A stretch of 64,000 bases of DNA. It comes from FEN-299 sp963727765 (GTDB lineage: Bacteria > Acidobacteriota > Vicinamibacteria > Vicinamibacterales > Fen-181). The position numbers and the translations under genes are program-made. The notes beneath the pieces are model-generated. The model was given only the letters and a program-made list of their open reading frames with translations, searched no databases and was not told the origin of the DNA. Positions 46,323 to 56,441 of the stretch are shown piece after piece (positions within the stretch are counted from its first letter, which is position 1; each line of letters starts with the position of its first letter). The stretch spans positions 1 to 64,000 of the forward strand of contig CAVSGZ010000012.1 of NCBI GenBank assembly GCA_963727765.1. Reading direction: 5' to 3'.

Positions 46323-49022
46323 ATGCCCCTCTCGACCGGTGCCCGCTTGGGTCGGGACGGATCCTCGCCGCCCTCGGGGCCGGCGGCATGGGCGAGGTCT
46401 ACAGGGCCCGATGACAGGCGCCTGGGCCGCGACGTCGCCATGAAGGTGCTGCCCGCCGGTTTCGGCGAAGACCCGGAGCGGCTGCGGCGGTTCGAACTGG
46501 AAGCGCGGGCGGCCTCCGCTCTCAACCACCCGAACATCTGCGTGTGCATGACGTCGGGTCCCAGCCACGGGAGCGACTTCCTGGTAATGATGCTCGAGGG
46601 TCCGAGCCTCGCCGACCGCTTGCGCAAGGCGCGCTGCCGCTCGAGGCGGTCCTCGGGCTCGGTGCGCAGCTTGCCGCGGCCTGGCCGGCGCCCACCGGCA
46701 AGGGATCGTGCACCGGGATCTCAAGCCCGCCAACCTCTTCCTCACGAAGGCCTGCTCGAAGATGCTGGACTTCGGCCTGGCCAAGCTGAGGCCGCAGCCG
46801 TTGGCGGCAGACGCGGGAGCATCGGCACTCTCCACGAAGAGCGTGGCGACGCGGCCGGGCCTGGTGATGGGCACGGTGCCTTACATGGCACCTGAGCAAC
46901 TCGAAGGCAAAGAGACCGACGCGCGCACGGACCTGTTCGCGTTCGGGTGTGTGCTCTACGAGATGCTCACCGCGCGCCGCGCGTTTAGCGGCGACACCGA
47001 GGCGAGCGTCAATGTCCTGGGCGATCATGACCGGCGAGCCGGCGCCGCTCTCCACGCTGCAGCCACTGACGCCGCCGGCGCTCGACCGCCTCGTGCGCCG
47101 CTGCCTGAAGAAGGACCCCGACGACCGCTGGCAGACCGCCAGCGACGTGGCCGAGGAACTGCGCGGTATTTCACAGGACGCGGTCGCGACCGACGGCGTG
47201 CGCGCGGTGGTGCCTCGTCGTCGCCGACAACGGCTGGTCTGGGCGCTGGCCGCCGGCGCGGCATTGGTGGTAGTCGCCGGTCTCGTCGCGGGCCTTCGGT
47301 TCGTCCGCACCGGCTCGAGTCGACCGTCACCGCTCCGCCTGGCGCTCTCGTTCCCAGCTGAGGCGGCCCTTGTGGCCCCGCATCCCGAAGATTACAACCC
47401 GCTCGCCCTCTCCCCGGATGGGAAAACCTTGGTCTACGTGGGAATGGCCAACGGCAAGCAGCAGCTCTTCCTCCGCCGGCTCGACCGCAACGAAATCAGG
47501 CCGATTCCCGACACGGAGGGGGCCGTGCTCCCGTTCTTCTCCCCCCGGATGGTCTGGAGGTCGGCTTCTTCGCCGACGGCGAACTGAAGAAGGTGGCGCT
47601 CGTCGGCGGTGCGCCGACGACGCTCTGCGGCGCGCCGGTCCCTCGCGGCGCCAGTTGGGGATCAGACGGCACCATCGTCTTCACCCCGACCATGAAGTCG
47701 GGTCTGTGGCGAATGCCGGCGTCTGGCAGCGAGCTCCGCGTGGTGACGACCCCGGACGAAGCGGCCGTCGCCAGACACATCTTCCCGCAGGTCCTCCCGG
47801 ACGGCAATCATGTCCTCTTCACGCTCAGAGACCAGGCGAGGGCCACGCGGGTCGCTGTCGCCTCGCTCCGCACGAGCGAGCAGCGGGTCCTGGTGGAGCG
47901 CGCGGTTGACCCGCGGTATCTGGCGTCCGGGCACCTGCTGTTCAGCCGCAACGGAGTGCTCTTCGCCGTACCGTTCGACGTGAAGCATCTCGCAGTCACG
48001 GGCGCTCCTGTGCCACTGCTCGACAATCTGCTGACAAACCGACAGCTGGGGAACGGCTGGTACGCCGTTTCGACGGATGGGACGTTGGTCTACGTCCCGA
48101 CCCGGGTGCCGCAGCGGAGCCTCGTCTAGGGTGGATCGGCGAGGCGCGGCCGAACCGGTGCCGCTACTCCCTGCGGGAGGCTACGACACGGTGGCGCTGT
48201 CGCCGGACGGCGGGCGAATGGCGGCGGTCACCGAAGAGAAAGGCGAGACGACGGGGCTGGTCGTCGGCGACTTCACCCGGGGCACGCTCAGCCATGCCAC
48301 GGCAGAGGGACGGTTCCTTAACGTGGTCTGGGTGCCGGACGGGAAACGGGTCGCCATCTCCTTTCAGCCAAGCCGACCGGGCCAGGCTCCGAAGCTCAAT
48401 GGTGTGTTCTGGCAGAGCGCCGACTTGAGCACGCCTCCCGAACGCCTGACGGACGACTCGGACCGGCAGCAAGAGTGGCCGAACTCCTTCTCGCCTGACG
48501 GCCGCTGGCTGCTCGTCGATGTATTCAGGATGAGCGACACGAGTTCCCCCATGAGTCTCTTCGTGCTCCCGCTGACCGGAACAAAGACCCTTCGCCCCTT
48601 CCTCCAACCAAGGCATACCAGGGCGACGGTCGATTCTCACCCGACGGCCGATGGGTCGCCTACGACTCGGACGAGTCAGGGCGCAATGAGGTCTACGTCC
48701 GGCCGTTCCCTGGCCCAGGCTCCAAGTGGCAGGTCTCAGCCGACGGGGGCTCATTCCCCTCTGGTCCCGAAACGGCCGCGAGTTGTTCTACTGGCAAGGG
48801 GACAAGCTGACGGTCGTCGACGTCGAGACGGCGCCGACCTTCCGTGCCGGGCGGCCGCGGGTTCTCTTCCAGGCGCATTCCTCCGCGTACGACATCGCGC
48901 CCGACGGGTCGCGCTTCCTGATGATCCAGCCGGACCCCGCCGAGTTCGCCGGGTCGCACGTCAACGTCGTGCTGAACTGGTTCGAGGAGGTGAAGGCCAA
49001 GATGGCGGCGGCGAAGCGGTAG
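46323..49022 (+). CDS. Kinase K4: Ser/Thr kinase with TolB/PD40-type propeller, many frameshifts
   Basis: Start MPLSTGARLG, then in shifting frames AALGAGGMGEVYRAR, VAMKVLPAGFGEDPERLRRF, HRDLKPANLFL, LDFGLAKL and YMAPEQL. A membrane helix (LAAGAALVVVAGLVAGLRFV) and a PD40 propeller (LALSPDGKTLVYVG, FSPDGRWLLVDV) follow. At least eight frame changes are visible, including an extra a at about 48127 that creates a premature TAG where K1 has an intact WVDRRG. Positions 46765-47228 are almost base-for-base the same as K1 31504-31963, while flanks are diverged. Domain order equals K1. It may be nonfunctional. Confidence 0.8.
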
Positions 49023-49061
49023 GCGCCAGTCGCGCCGCCGGGCGGACTCACGTCTTGCCTC

Positions 49062-49330
49062 CGAGAGTGGAGACATCGTAGAGACGGGAATCACCTTTGG
49101 CGGCGGGCTCAAGTCCCGACGCGGGCCGGACTGGTTGCGGGCGAGATTCCCGCCGCCGGTCGCAGGCCGGTATTTCGACCCCGGCTTTGGAGACCGCGTG
49201 GAGACGGGATTCACGGTCGGCAGCCGGTAAAGGCCCCGCCGCTGGCCGCCGGTCAGCCCCAGGCGTGGAGAGATTGTGGAGACCTGAACCGCCGCCAGGA
49301 GCCGTCCACCTATCAACTGTGAGGGTGGTG
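49062..49330. repeat. Tandem diverged repeat containing gtggagacgggaatcac
   Basis: Three related blocks start near 49062, 49185 and 49264, each with a doubled gtggaga word (gagtggagacatcgtagaga, ggagaccgcgtggagacggg, cgtggagagattgtggagac) followed by a variable GC-rich stretch. Spacing is about 80-120 bases, too irregular for CRISPR. The region between K4 and the K5 promoter holds no gene that I can support. Confidence 0.5.
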
Positions 49331-49372
49331 AGACGCGCGGCGAAAGAGCCCGTCCCCTCGCAGCGCCGGCGC

Positions 49373-49378
49373 TATAAT
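49373..49378 (+). promoter_or_regulatory. TATAAT -10 box of K5
   Basis: A perfect TATAAT lies 15 bases before ATG 49394, in the context gctataatgcccccgg shared with the stub promoters. A transcript would start about 7-9 bases before the ATG. No -35 consensus is visible at the usual spacing. Confidence 0.6.
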
Positions 49379-49393
49379 GCCCCCGGTCTCTTC

Positions 49394-52218
49394 ATGCCAC
49401 TCTCGACCGGTGCCCGCTTGGGTCCGTACGAGGTCCTCTCCGCCATTGGGGCCGGCGGCATGGGCGAGGTGTACAAGGCGCGGGACACCCGCCTCGATCG
49501 CATCGTCGCTATCAAGGTCCTGCCGGCCGGCTTCGCCGCTGACCCCGATCGCCGCCGCCGCTTCGAGCACGAGGCCCGGGCCGTCGCCGCCCTCGACCAT
49601 CCGCACATCTGCGCGCTGTACGACGTGGGCTCGCAGGACACCGTCGAGTTCCTCGTCATGGCGTATCTCGACGGGGAGACGCTGGCCGCGCGACTGCGCC
49701 GAGGTCCTCTGCCACTAGCCCAGGCCCTCGAGCTCGGCGCGCAGGTCGCCGACGCGCTGGCGGCCGCGCATCGCCAGCACATCGTCCACCGCGACCTCAA
49801 GCCCGGCAACATCATGCTGGTCAAAGTCGGGGCGGCGCTCCACGCCAAGCTGCTCGACTTCGGCCTGGCGAAGCTGCGGGAGCCGGCGGAGCCCGCCGTG
49901 GCGCTCTCCTCGATCGCGACGCAAGACCCGATGACGGCGCGGGGCGCGGTGCTGGGCACGGTGCCGTACATGGCCCCGGAGCAGCTCGAAGGGAAAGAGA
50001 CCGACGCGCGGACGGACATCTTCGCCTTCGGCTGTGCGCTCTACGAGATGCTGACGGCGCGGCGCGCGTTCGAGGGGACGCGAGGCCAGCGTCATCTCGG
50101 CGATCATGAGCGGCGAGCCGCCGCCGCTGTCCTCCTTGCAGCCGCTGACACCGCCCGCGCTCGACCGCCTCGTGCGCCGCTGTCTGGCCAAGGACCCCGA
50201 CGACCGCTGGGAGAGCGCGCGCGATGTGGCCGAGGAGCTGCGCGGCATCTCGGCGGACTCGGGGGCGCCTAGGCCGGCCGCGGTCGCGCGGGCGCGGTCC
50301 CGGCGCTGGCGGTGGATCCTCCCCTCGGCCACGACGGCCGTCCTCGTCACCATCGCTGGAGTCTGGTCCTTCGCTCCCCGCGCGCCAGCCCTCACCTCCT
50401 CCGACACCATCTTGCTCGCCGACTTCCAGAACACGACCGGCGACCCGAATCTTCGACCTCTCGCTCCAGGAAGCGCTGACCGCGAAGCTGCAGGAGTCCC
50501 CTATCTCCGGATCCACTCCCGCGAGAGCGTGCGCCAGGCGCTGAGGTTGATGCGACGCCCGGCGGACTCCCCGGTCAGCGGCGAGGTGGCCCGGGAGATC
50601 TGCGTGCGGCAGGGGCTGAAGGCCATGGTGTCTGGCGCCATCTCGCCGCTGGGGCGCGGCTACCTGGTCGAGGTCAGGGCCGTCGCGGCGCAGTCGGGCG
50701 ACCAGTTGGCGCTGTCGCAGGAACAGGCGATGTCGAAAGAGGCGGTGATCAAACAGCTCGGCATGGCCGCGAGCGGCCTCCGGCGGAAGCTGGGTGAGTC
50801 GGTCGCCTCGCTGACGCAGTTCGACGCGCCGCTGCCGCAGGCGACCACCACGTCGCTCGAGGCGCTGAAGGCGTACGCCATGGGTCTCAGGGAGATGAAC
50901 AAGGGGCGGGATGCGGAAGCCTTCCCCTTGTTCCGTCGGGCGATCGAGCTCGACCCGAATTTTGCCGCAGCGGAGAGAACCCTGGCGGTCAGGCTGCACG
51001 ACACCTCTTGGCCGAAGCCGAACCCGGAAGTTCAGGTCCTGTTGCAGAAGGCCTACGACCTGCGTGCCGGGCTGACCGAGCGGGAGCGGTTGATGGTCAC
51101 AGGGTCCTGCCAGGGGTCCATTGTGGGCGATCCCGCGAAGTTCAACGAGACTTACGAGCTGTTCACGCGGCTCTACCCGAACGACACGCACGGTTACGTC
51201 TCGCTCTGCGTGGGCTACAAGTTCACGGGCCAGTATGAGAAGGCCTTGAAGGCCTGCCGCGACGCCTTCAAGATCGATTCGGACAACGCCTTCGTTTATA
51301 ACAACCTGGTGGAGGCCCTGCGCGACACGAACCAGTTCGACGAGGCGCAGCGGCTCGCCGAGCAGGCCCTGGCGAAGCAGTTCAACCCCTCCTGGTTCTT
51401 GTATTCCCGCTTTGACCTGGCGTTCGTCAAGGGGGACACCGCGAAGGTCGAGCAGATGGCCAACGCCGCCAGGGGCACACCCGCGGAAGGCGACGCGCTG
51501 GGCTTCCAGGCCCGGGCGGCCGCATTCTCGGGGAAGTTGCGCCAGGCCGGGGACCTCTTCCGCCAGGCGATCGCGCTCGGGCGTCGGAACGGGAACCTAT
51601 CCGTGGCGATGTCCTGCGCCTATGGCTGGGCGGATGCCGAGGCGCATTTCGGCCAATGCCAGCAGGCCCGTCAGCACGTCGTCGCTGCGCTCCCCCTGTT
51701 CCGTGACGTAAACAGCGTGATCCTGGCCAGCTTCCCGCTGGCTCGCTGCAGCGAGACCGATCGGGCAGAGGCGCTGGCGGAAGAATATGGTCGCGCGAAC
51801 GATCCGCGTGCGGTGGGGGTCAAGACCGAGGTCGCGGCGGCGAAGGCGCTCGCTGCGCTCTTCAAGGGCCGACCCGATGTCACCGTCGAATCTGCTGCCC
51901 GCGTCCATCGGGTCGCAGTATTGGCCTGGCCCTGTCGACCTGCAGAACTGGTTCGTGCGTGGCGAGGCGTACCTGGCGCTCCGACAAGGGCCCGAGGCCG
52001 CCCGGGAGTTTCAGGCTGTGCTCGATCACCGCGGGCTCGATCCCTTCGACTTCCACTGGCCGCTCGCGCACCTCGGCCTGGCACGCGCGATGGCACTGAC
52101 CGGTGATACGGCCAAGAGCCGCCAGATGTACGAGGCGTTCTTCCAACTCTGGAAAGACGCCGATCCCGATCTCCCCGTCCTGAAGGCCGCCAAGACCGAG
52201 TACGCCAGGCTGCAGTAG
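49394..52218 (+). CDS. Kinase K5: Ser/Thr kinase with FlgO-like segment and TPRs, frameshifted
   Basis: The N-terminal kinase is complete in one frame up to about 50080: GAGGMGEVYKARD, VAIKVLPAG, HRDLKPGNIM, LLDFGLAKL, YMAPEQL. After a shift, the tail of the kinase (LVRRCLAKDPDDRWESARDV), a membrane helix (LPSATTAVLVTIAGVWSF), a beta-rich segment (ILLADFQNTTGDP ... GLKAMVSGAISPLGRGYLVE) and TPRs (KGRDAEAFPLFRRAIELDPN and others) follow. Further shifts occur near 50450, 50505 and 51895; the last leads to WFVRGEAYLALRQGPEAARE and the stop at 52218. About 940 residues. It is probably a sensory kinase of the family with TPR protein-interaction output. Confidence 0.87.
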
Positions 52219-52229
52219 CCGCGTTGACC

Positions 52230-52260
52230 TGAGCCTTGAGTCCTGAGCCCTGAGCCTTCC
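52230..52260. repeat. GAGCCCTGAGCC-type repeat
   Basis: cctgagccttgagtcctgag continues as ccctgagccttccgg, the same string that stands (reverse complemented) between the biotin carboxylase and biotin carrier genes. Confidence 0.65.
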
Positions 52261-52263
52261 GGT

Positions 52264-52271
52264 GCTACAAT
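52264..52271 (+). promoter_or_regulatory. Extended -10 promoter of kinase stub B
   Basis: tgctacaat with TACAAT at 52266-52271, 15 bases before the stub ATG at 52287, identical to the promoter at 30846-30853. It may now drive the ABC exporter at 52393. Confidence 0.5.
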
Positions 52272-52286
52272 GCCCGCGGCCCTCTC

Positions 52287-52324
52287 ATGCCCCTCTCGCC
52301 AGGCGCCCGTCTGGGTCGGGACGA
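52287..52324 (+). pseudogene. Truncated 5' end of a Ser/Thr kinase gene (stub B)
   Basis: Encodes MPLSPGARLGRDE, matching the K4/K5 start, and then breaks at the same 16-base sequence (gagaggctccgctttg, 52325-52340) that interrupts stub A. A degraded hairpin (cagctagccgagcg ... gactgactccgcgg) continues to about 52380. Confidence 0.7.
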
Positions 52325-52392
52325 GAGAGGCTCCGCTTTGCAGCTAGCCGAGCGCGCGCTGATGCGCGACTGACTCCGCGGACGGAGGAACG

Positions 52393-54117
52393 ATGGCGGC
52401 GCACCTGGCGCTCTACCGGCGGCTCGGAGCGTATGCGCGGCCCTACCGGTGGCACATCGCCGGCATCCTCGTCCTGCAACTGCTGTCGACACCACTTGCC
52501 CTGCTCGGGCCGCTCCCGCTCAAGATCGCCGTGGACACCGTGATCGGCTCGAGGCCGCTCCCCTCCTGGCTCAACCCCTTGCTCCCCGGCCACATCGTTT
52601 CGTCGCCGACAGCGCTTCTGACGGTGGCCGCCGGAATCCTGCTCGCGACCGCGCTCCTCGGCTCCCTGCAGGAGCTGACGACGGATCTGCTCCAGACGTA
52701 CACGGGCGAGAAGCTCTCGCAGGATTTCCGCGCGCTGCTGTTCCGTCACGTCCAGCGCCTGTCGCTCTCCTACCACGACACGCGCGGCACCTCGGACTCC
52801 ACCTACCGCATCCAGTACGATGCCCCGTCCATCCAGCGCGTCATCGTCGACGGCCTCATCCCCCTGTGCGGCGCGGCGGTCACGCTGGTCGCGATGATCT
52901 ACGTCACCGTGCGCATCGACTGGCGACTGGCCCTCGTGGCGCTGTCGGTCAGCCCCGTCTTGTTCGTGCTCGTCCGCTCGTTCGGGCCGCGCCTGAGAAG
53001 AAGCTGGAAGGAGATCAAGAAGCTGGACAGCTCGGCGATGAGCGTCGTGCAGGAGGTTCTCGCGTCCGTGCGCGTCGTCAAGGCGTTCGGCCGGGAGGAC
53101 CGCGAACACGATCGATTCCTCGAGCAGTCCACCCGGCGCGTCCGGCGGGAGATCGACGTGGCCGCGTTGCAGGGCGCCTTCGACGTGTTCGTCAGCGTGG
53201 CGATGGCCGCCGGCAGCGCCGCCGCGCTGCTGATCGGCGTGCGGCAGGTACGGGCCGGCAGCCTCTCCCTCGGCAACCTTTTGCTCGTGATGGCGTACCT
53301 GCAGCAGATCTACAAGCCGCTGAAGACGCTCAGCAAGAAGACCACCGACCTGCAGTCGGCCCTCGCCAGTGCGGACCGCGCCTTCGCCCTGCTCGACGAA
53401 CTGCCGGAGGTTTCCGAGCGCCGCGACGCGATACGCATTGCGCGCGCGCGCGGCGATCTCCTGTTCCTCGACGTGTCGTTCGCTTACGACCCGGATCGCC
53501 CCGTGCTGCACCGCATCTCGTTCGCGGCACCGCCCGGAACCAGGGTTGGCATTCGGGGCACGACCGGCGCCGGCAAGAGCACGCTGATGGGCCTGCTGAT
53601 GCGATTCTACGACCCGACCAGCGGCGTGATCCGGCTCGACGGCGTGGACCTGCCCGACTATCACCTCGCCGACCTGCGCCGCCAGTTCGCATTCGTGCTG
53701 CAGGACCAGGTGCTCTTCTCGACGAGCATCGCGGAGAACATCGCCTACGGTCGGGAGGGAGCGAGCCGCGACGAGGTGATCGAGGCGGCGCGCCTGGCCA
53801 ACGCGTACGATTTCATCACCGCCCTGCCGGCCGGATTCGACACGCCGGTCGGCGAGCGCGGCATGCGTCTGTCGGGCGGCGAGCGCCAGCGCATTTCGCT
53901 CGCCCGCGCCTTCCTGAAGGACGCCCCCATCCTCATCCTCGACGAGCCGACCAGTTCGGTGGACGTGAGGACCGAGGCGGTCATCATGGAGGCGATGCAG
54001 CGGCTCATGCAGGGCCGGACGACGTTCATGATCGCCCACCGGCTCGACACACTGGCGGTCTGCGACATGCAGGTCGAACTCGAGAAGGGATGGACCGTCT
54101 TCGACTCCGGGAGTTGA
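52393..54117 (+). CDS. ABC exporter, fused membrane and ATPase domains
   Basis: A 574-residue half transporter. Six membrane helices occupy residues 20-310. The ATPase has Walker A IRGTTGAGKSTLMGLL, Q-loop FVLQDQVLFST, signature LSGGERQRISLARAFL, Walker B ILILDEPTSSVD and the switch histidine in MIAHRLDTLA. It works as a homodimer or with another half, exporting lipid, peptide or drug. GGAGG lies about five to six bases before ATG 52393. The frame is intact, and the downstream gene starts three bases after its stop. Confidence 0.9.
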   Translation: MAAHLALYRRLGAYARPYRWHIAGILVLQLLSTPLALLGPLPLKIAVDTVIGSRPLPSWLNPLLPGHIVSSPTALLTVAAGILLATALLGSLQELTTDLLQTYTGEKLSQDFRALLFRHVQRLSLSYHDTRGTSDSTYRIQYDAPSIQRVIVDGLIPLCGAAVTLVAMIYVTVRIDWRLALVALSVSPVLFVLVRSFGPRLRRSWKEIKKLDSSAMSVVQEVLASVRVVKAFGREDREHDRFLEQSTRRVRREIDVAALQGAFDVFVSVAMAAGSAAALLIGVRQVRAGSLSLGNLLLVMAYLQQIYKPLKTLSKKTTDLQSALASADRAFALLDELPEVSERRDAIRIARARGDLLFLDVSFAYDPDRPVLHRISFAAPPGTRVGIRGTTGAGKSTLMGLLMRFYDPTSGVIRLDGVDLPDYHLADLRRQFAFVLQDQVLFSTSIAENIAYGREGASRDEVIEAARLANAYDFITALPAGFDTPVGERGMRLSGGERQRISLARAFLKDAPILILDEPTSSVDVRTEAVIMEAMQRLMQGRTTFMIAHRLDTLAVCDMQVELEKGWTVFDSGS

Positions 54118-54119
54118 TT

Positions 54120-54971
54120 ATGGAGGCCGAGCGTTTCGTCTTCACGGCACACCAGCGGGCGTCCTCGGTGCTCCGCGTCATCGGCGGGGCGCGGGAACGG
54201 TTGATTCTGTCGCTCTTCCGATGCGACGACTTTCGGATCCTGGACGCCATCGCGGCGGCGCTCAAGCGCGGGGTGGACGTGGCGGTGCTGGTCACGCCAC
54301 GGGCCAAGGGGGGGACCAAGCGCCTCGACGAGCTGTGGGGCGTCCTGGAGAGCATGGGCGCCGCGCTGTACCGCTATGCCGATCCCGTCGTCAAGTACCA
54401 CGCGAAGTACCTCGTCGCCGACGACGGCCCGGCGCTCGTCGCATCGCTGAACTTCACCCGGCGGTGCTTCACGACCACCTGCGACTTCATCCTGACGACC
54501 CACGACCCGGCGGTGGTCCGGGGACTGCGGCGGCTGTTCGCGGCCGATTCCCGTGGGCTGGAATCGTCGCCGCCCTCCCGCCTCGGCAGCCGGCTCATCG
54601 TGGGGCCCGAACACGCGCGCCGCGACTTGACGCGCGTGCTCGGCGAGGCACGGCGCAGCATCCGGATCGTCGATCCGAAAGTGACCGACCCCGCCATCCT
54701 CCAGTTGCTGAAGACGAAGCGGGCGGAGGGCGTGGAGGTGACGGTGCTGGGCCGGGAGGGACTCCGAGAGTTGGTGCCGCACGGAAAGATGCTGCTCGTC
54801 GACGGGAAGATCGGCGTCCTCGGAAGCCTGTCGCTGTCGGCGCTGAGCCTGGACTTCAGGCGCGAGGTCGCGGTGGTCGTTCACGACCCCCGTTGCCTCG
54901 AGCGGATGGACCGCGTCTTCCGCCGCCTGGCAGGCGGACCGGCCTCTGGACGCGCCAGGTCTGTCAGCTGA
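54120..54971 (+). CDS. Phospholipase D-like protein (cardiolipin synthase type)
   Basis: The 283-residue protein has two PLD motifs: HAKYLVADD near residue 97 and HGKMLLVDG near residue 221. Each has the His-x-Lys-x4-Asp pattern needed for phosphatidyl or phosphodiester transfer. No signal peptide is visible. It follows the ABC gene by two bases and is probably cotranscribed and coupled. Lipid processing next to an exporter is plausible. Its stop shares the palindrome TCAGCTGA with the convergent thymidylate-kinase-like gene. Confidence 0.85.
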   Translation: MEAERFVFTAHQRASSVLRVIGGARERLILSLFRCDDFRILDAIAAALKRGVDVAVLVTPRAKGGTKRLDELWGVLESMGAALYRYADPVVKYHAKYLVADDGPALVASLNFTRRCFTTTCDFILTTHDPAVVRGLRRLFAADSRGLESSPPSRLGSRLIVGPEHARRDLTRVLGEARRSIRIVDPKVTDPAILQLLKTKRAEGVEVTVLGREGLRELVPHGKMLLVDGKIGVLGSLSLSALSLDFRREVAVVVHDPRCLERMDRVFRRLAGGPASGRARSVS

Positions 54972-55533
54972 CGCGCCCGCGCCGGCACGACTTGCCGAGG
55001 ATCGCGATCGTCTCCCGGCGCAGGCGCACCGGTTCGAACGACGGCGACGCGGCGCCCAGCGCCGCGCTGAAGAACTCGGCAAACCCGGCCTGGGCATTCC
55101 CCTTCCAGCCCGCCGCCTTCTTGCGCTCTTCGACCACGTGGCAGGCGTCGGGCCGCGGCGCGAAGCTGAACAGCGCGTCCAACCAGTGCCGCGACAGCCC
55201 GCACGCGCGCCCGAACGCGACCGCGGTTTCGAGGTAGGGAGCCGCAACCACCGTCCGGCCTTCCGCGAGCGCCGGGCGAATCTCCCAACGCAGCCGGAAC
55301 AGCAGGTCGGCGGCGTAGAGCAGCATGAGCGTGCGCGGCGAAGCGGTGCGGTGCTTTCGCTTGCCCAGCCCCATCTCGAAGAAGGCTCCCGACGCGTCCC
55401 ACCAGCTGATGCCGACAGGGACCTTGCGCGACGACAGGCGGCGGCCGAGCGCCCGAGCCGCCTTGCGCAGATCGGCGCCCCGCGTGCCCTCGACGGCGAT
55501 CAGCCGGCCCCGGGCCGGGCCCTTACGACTCAC
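54964..55533 (-). CDS. Thymidylate-kinase-like protein lacking the P-loop
   Basis: This 189-residue protein resembles the upstream TMK: RLIAVEGTRGADLRKAARAL aligns with its P-loop strand, and LRWEIRPALAEGRTVVAAPY with its DRY region (LEQEILPALCSGQVVIADRY). The Walker A residues GxxGxGK[ST] are missing and DRY has become APY. It is therefore probably catalytically dead or has a new role. GTG 55533 overlaps the upstream gene by 11 bases; ATG 55566 is the alternative. Phosphate transfer is not expected unless the partner supplies residues. Confidence 0.65.
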   Translation of the reverse strand: MSRKGPARGRLIAVEGTRGADLRKAARALGRRLSSRKVPVGISWWDASGAFFEMGLGKRKHRTASPRTLMLLYAADLLFRLRWEIRPALAEGRTVVAAPYLETAVAFGRACGLSRHWLDALFSFAPRPDACHVVEERKKAAGWKGNAQAGFAEFFSAALGAASPSFEPVRLRRETIAILGKSCRRGRVS

Positions 55534-56314
55534 GCCCCACCCCCGGAACCGCGGCGGTCCATTCAAGCCACTCGGTCAGCGCCTCGATGTTCCACTCGCC
55601 CCACACCGTTCTCCGACCCTCCTGGAACAGCCGGCGAATGCGCTTGTGCTGTTCGTAGATCGGCTTCTCGCCGTCGACGGTGACGAACCGGAAGATGACG
55701 GCCAGGTTCTCGTACTCGCGCATCACCCGCGACGCGAATGCCCGGTAGCTGATGACGGGGTCCTGGAGGTGGGTCACGTCCTGCCCGGCGTCGTAGAACT
55801 TCGGTGCGCGGGCGGACGCCACGCGGCTGGTGGACGTGTCGAGCGACACCGTGAAGTTGAAGACGATGTCGGGCCAGAACAGCGGAGCGTACGCGTGGAG
55901 CACCCAGTCGAGGTCGAGGCCGCGGGCCGCGTCGCGCGCGAGGCCGGTGAAGAGATACCGGTCCGCGATCACGACCTGGCCGCTGCACAGCGCGGGGAGG
56001 ATCTCCTGCTCGAGCCGGTGCCGGAAGTCGGCGGCCTGCAGCAGGCAGAGCTCTTCGGGACTGAGCGCGTGCGCCTTTCGACGCGCCTTGAGCAGCGGCT
56101 CGATGAGCGGAGACGTTCCTCCCTTGGTCACGAGCACGTGGTGGCCCTGGCTCTCGAGCCACCTCGCGAAGAGCTTGCGCTGCGTCGTCTTGCCGGAGCC
56201 GTCCGGCCCCTCGAACGCGACGAGGAGCCCGCGCTTCTGTTCGTGCCTTCCAAGCAGGTCGCGAACCCTCCTGGACGTGGGCTTCCCGGGTTGGCGACCT
56301 GACCGAGCAGCCAT
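55523..56314 (-). CDS. Thymidylate kinase-like P-loop nucleoside monophosphate kinase
   Basis: The 263-residue protein has Walker A FEGPDGSGKTTQRKLFARWL, the DRY motif in VVIADRYLFTGLARD, and the LID-like Arg-rich region KFYDAGQDVTHLQDPV. It is longer than standard dTMP kinases (about 210 residues), with an Arg/Lys-rich N-terminus and an extra C-terminal part (EYENLAVIFRFVTVDGEKPI). ATG 56314 has GGAG about six bases upstream. The paired P-loop-less paralogue follows directly. It could be dTMP kinase or a divergent NMP kinase. Confidence 0.75.
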   Translation of the reverse strand: MAARSGRQPGKPTSRRVRDLLGRHEQKRGLLVAFEGPDGSGKTTQRKLFARWLESQGHHVLVTKGGTSPLIEPLLKARRKAHALSPEELCLLQAADFRHRLEQEILPALCSGQVVIADRYLFTGLARDAARGLDLDWVLHAYAPLFWPDIVFNFTVSLDTSTSRVASARAPKFYDAGQDVTHLQDPVISYRAFASRVMREYENLAVIFRFVTVDGEKPIYEQHKRIRRLFQEGRRTVWGEWNIEALTEWLEWTAAVPGVGRES

Positions 56315-56441
56315 GGGAACTCCTGCGGGAACCGTTGGGCGCGCGGGTATTGTAGCGCACCCGTCACCTCGTGCCACCGGTTGACTTCATCCGGTTGACT
56401 TCACCCGTCGTCGGGCATACGGTGATGTCGGGGGTGTCGCG

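Noticed and set aside
49062..49330. CRISPR array or repeat protein
   Set aside because: Block lengths vary, the repeats are imperfect, and the translated frame has stops.
52393..56314. ABC exporter, PLD and thymidylate-kinase genes as a defence island
   Set aside because: No known defence gene or conserved association is recognised and the two halves are convergent; adjacency alone is not enough.
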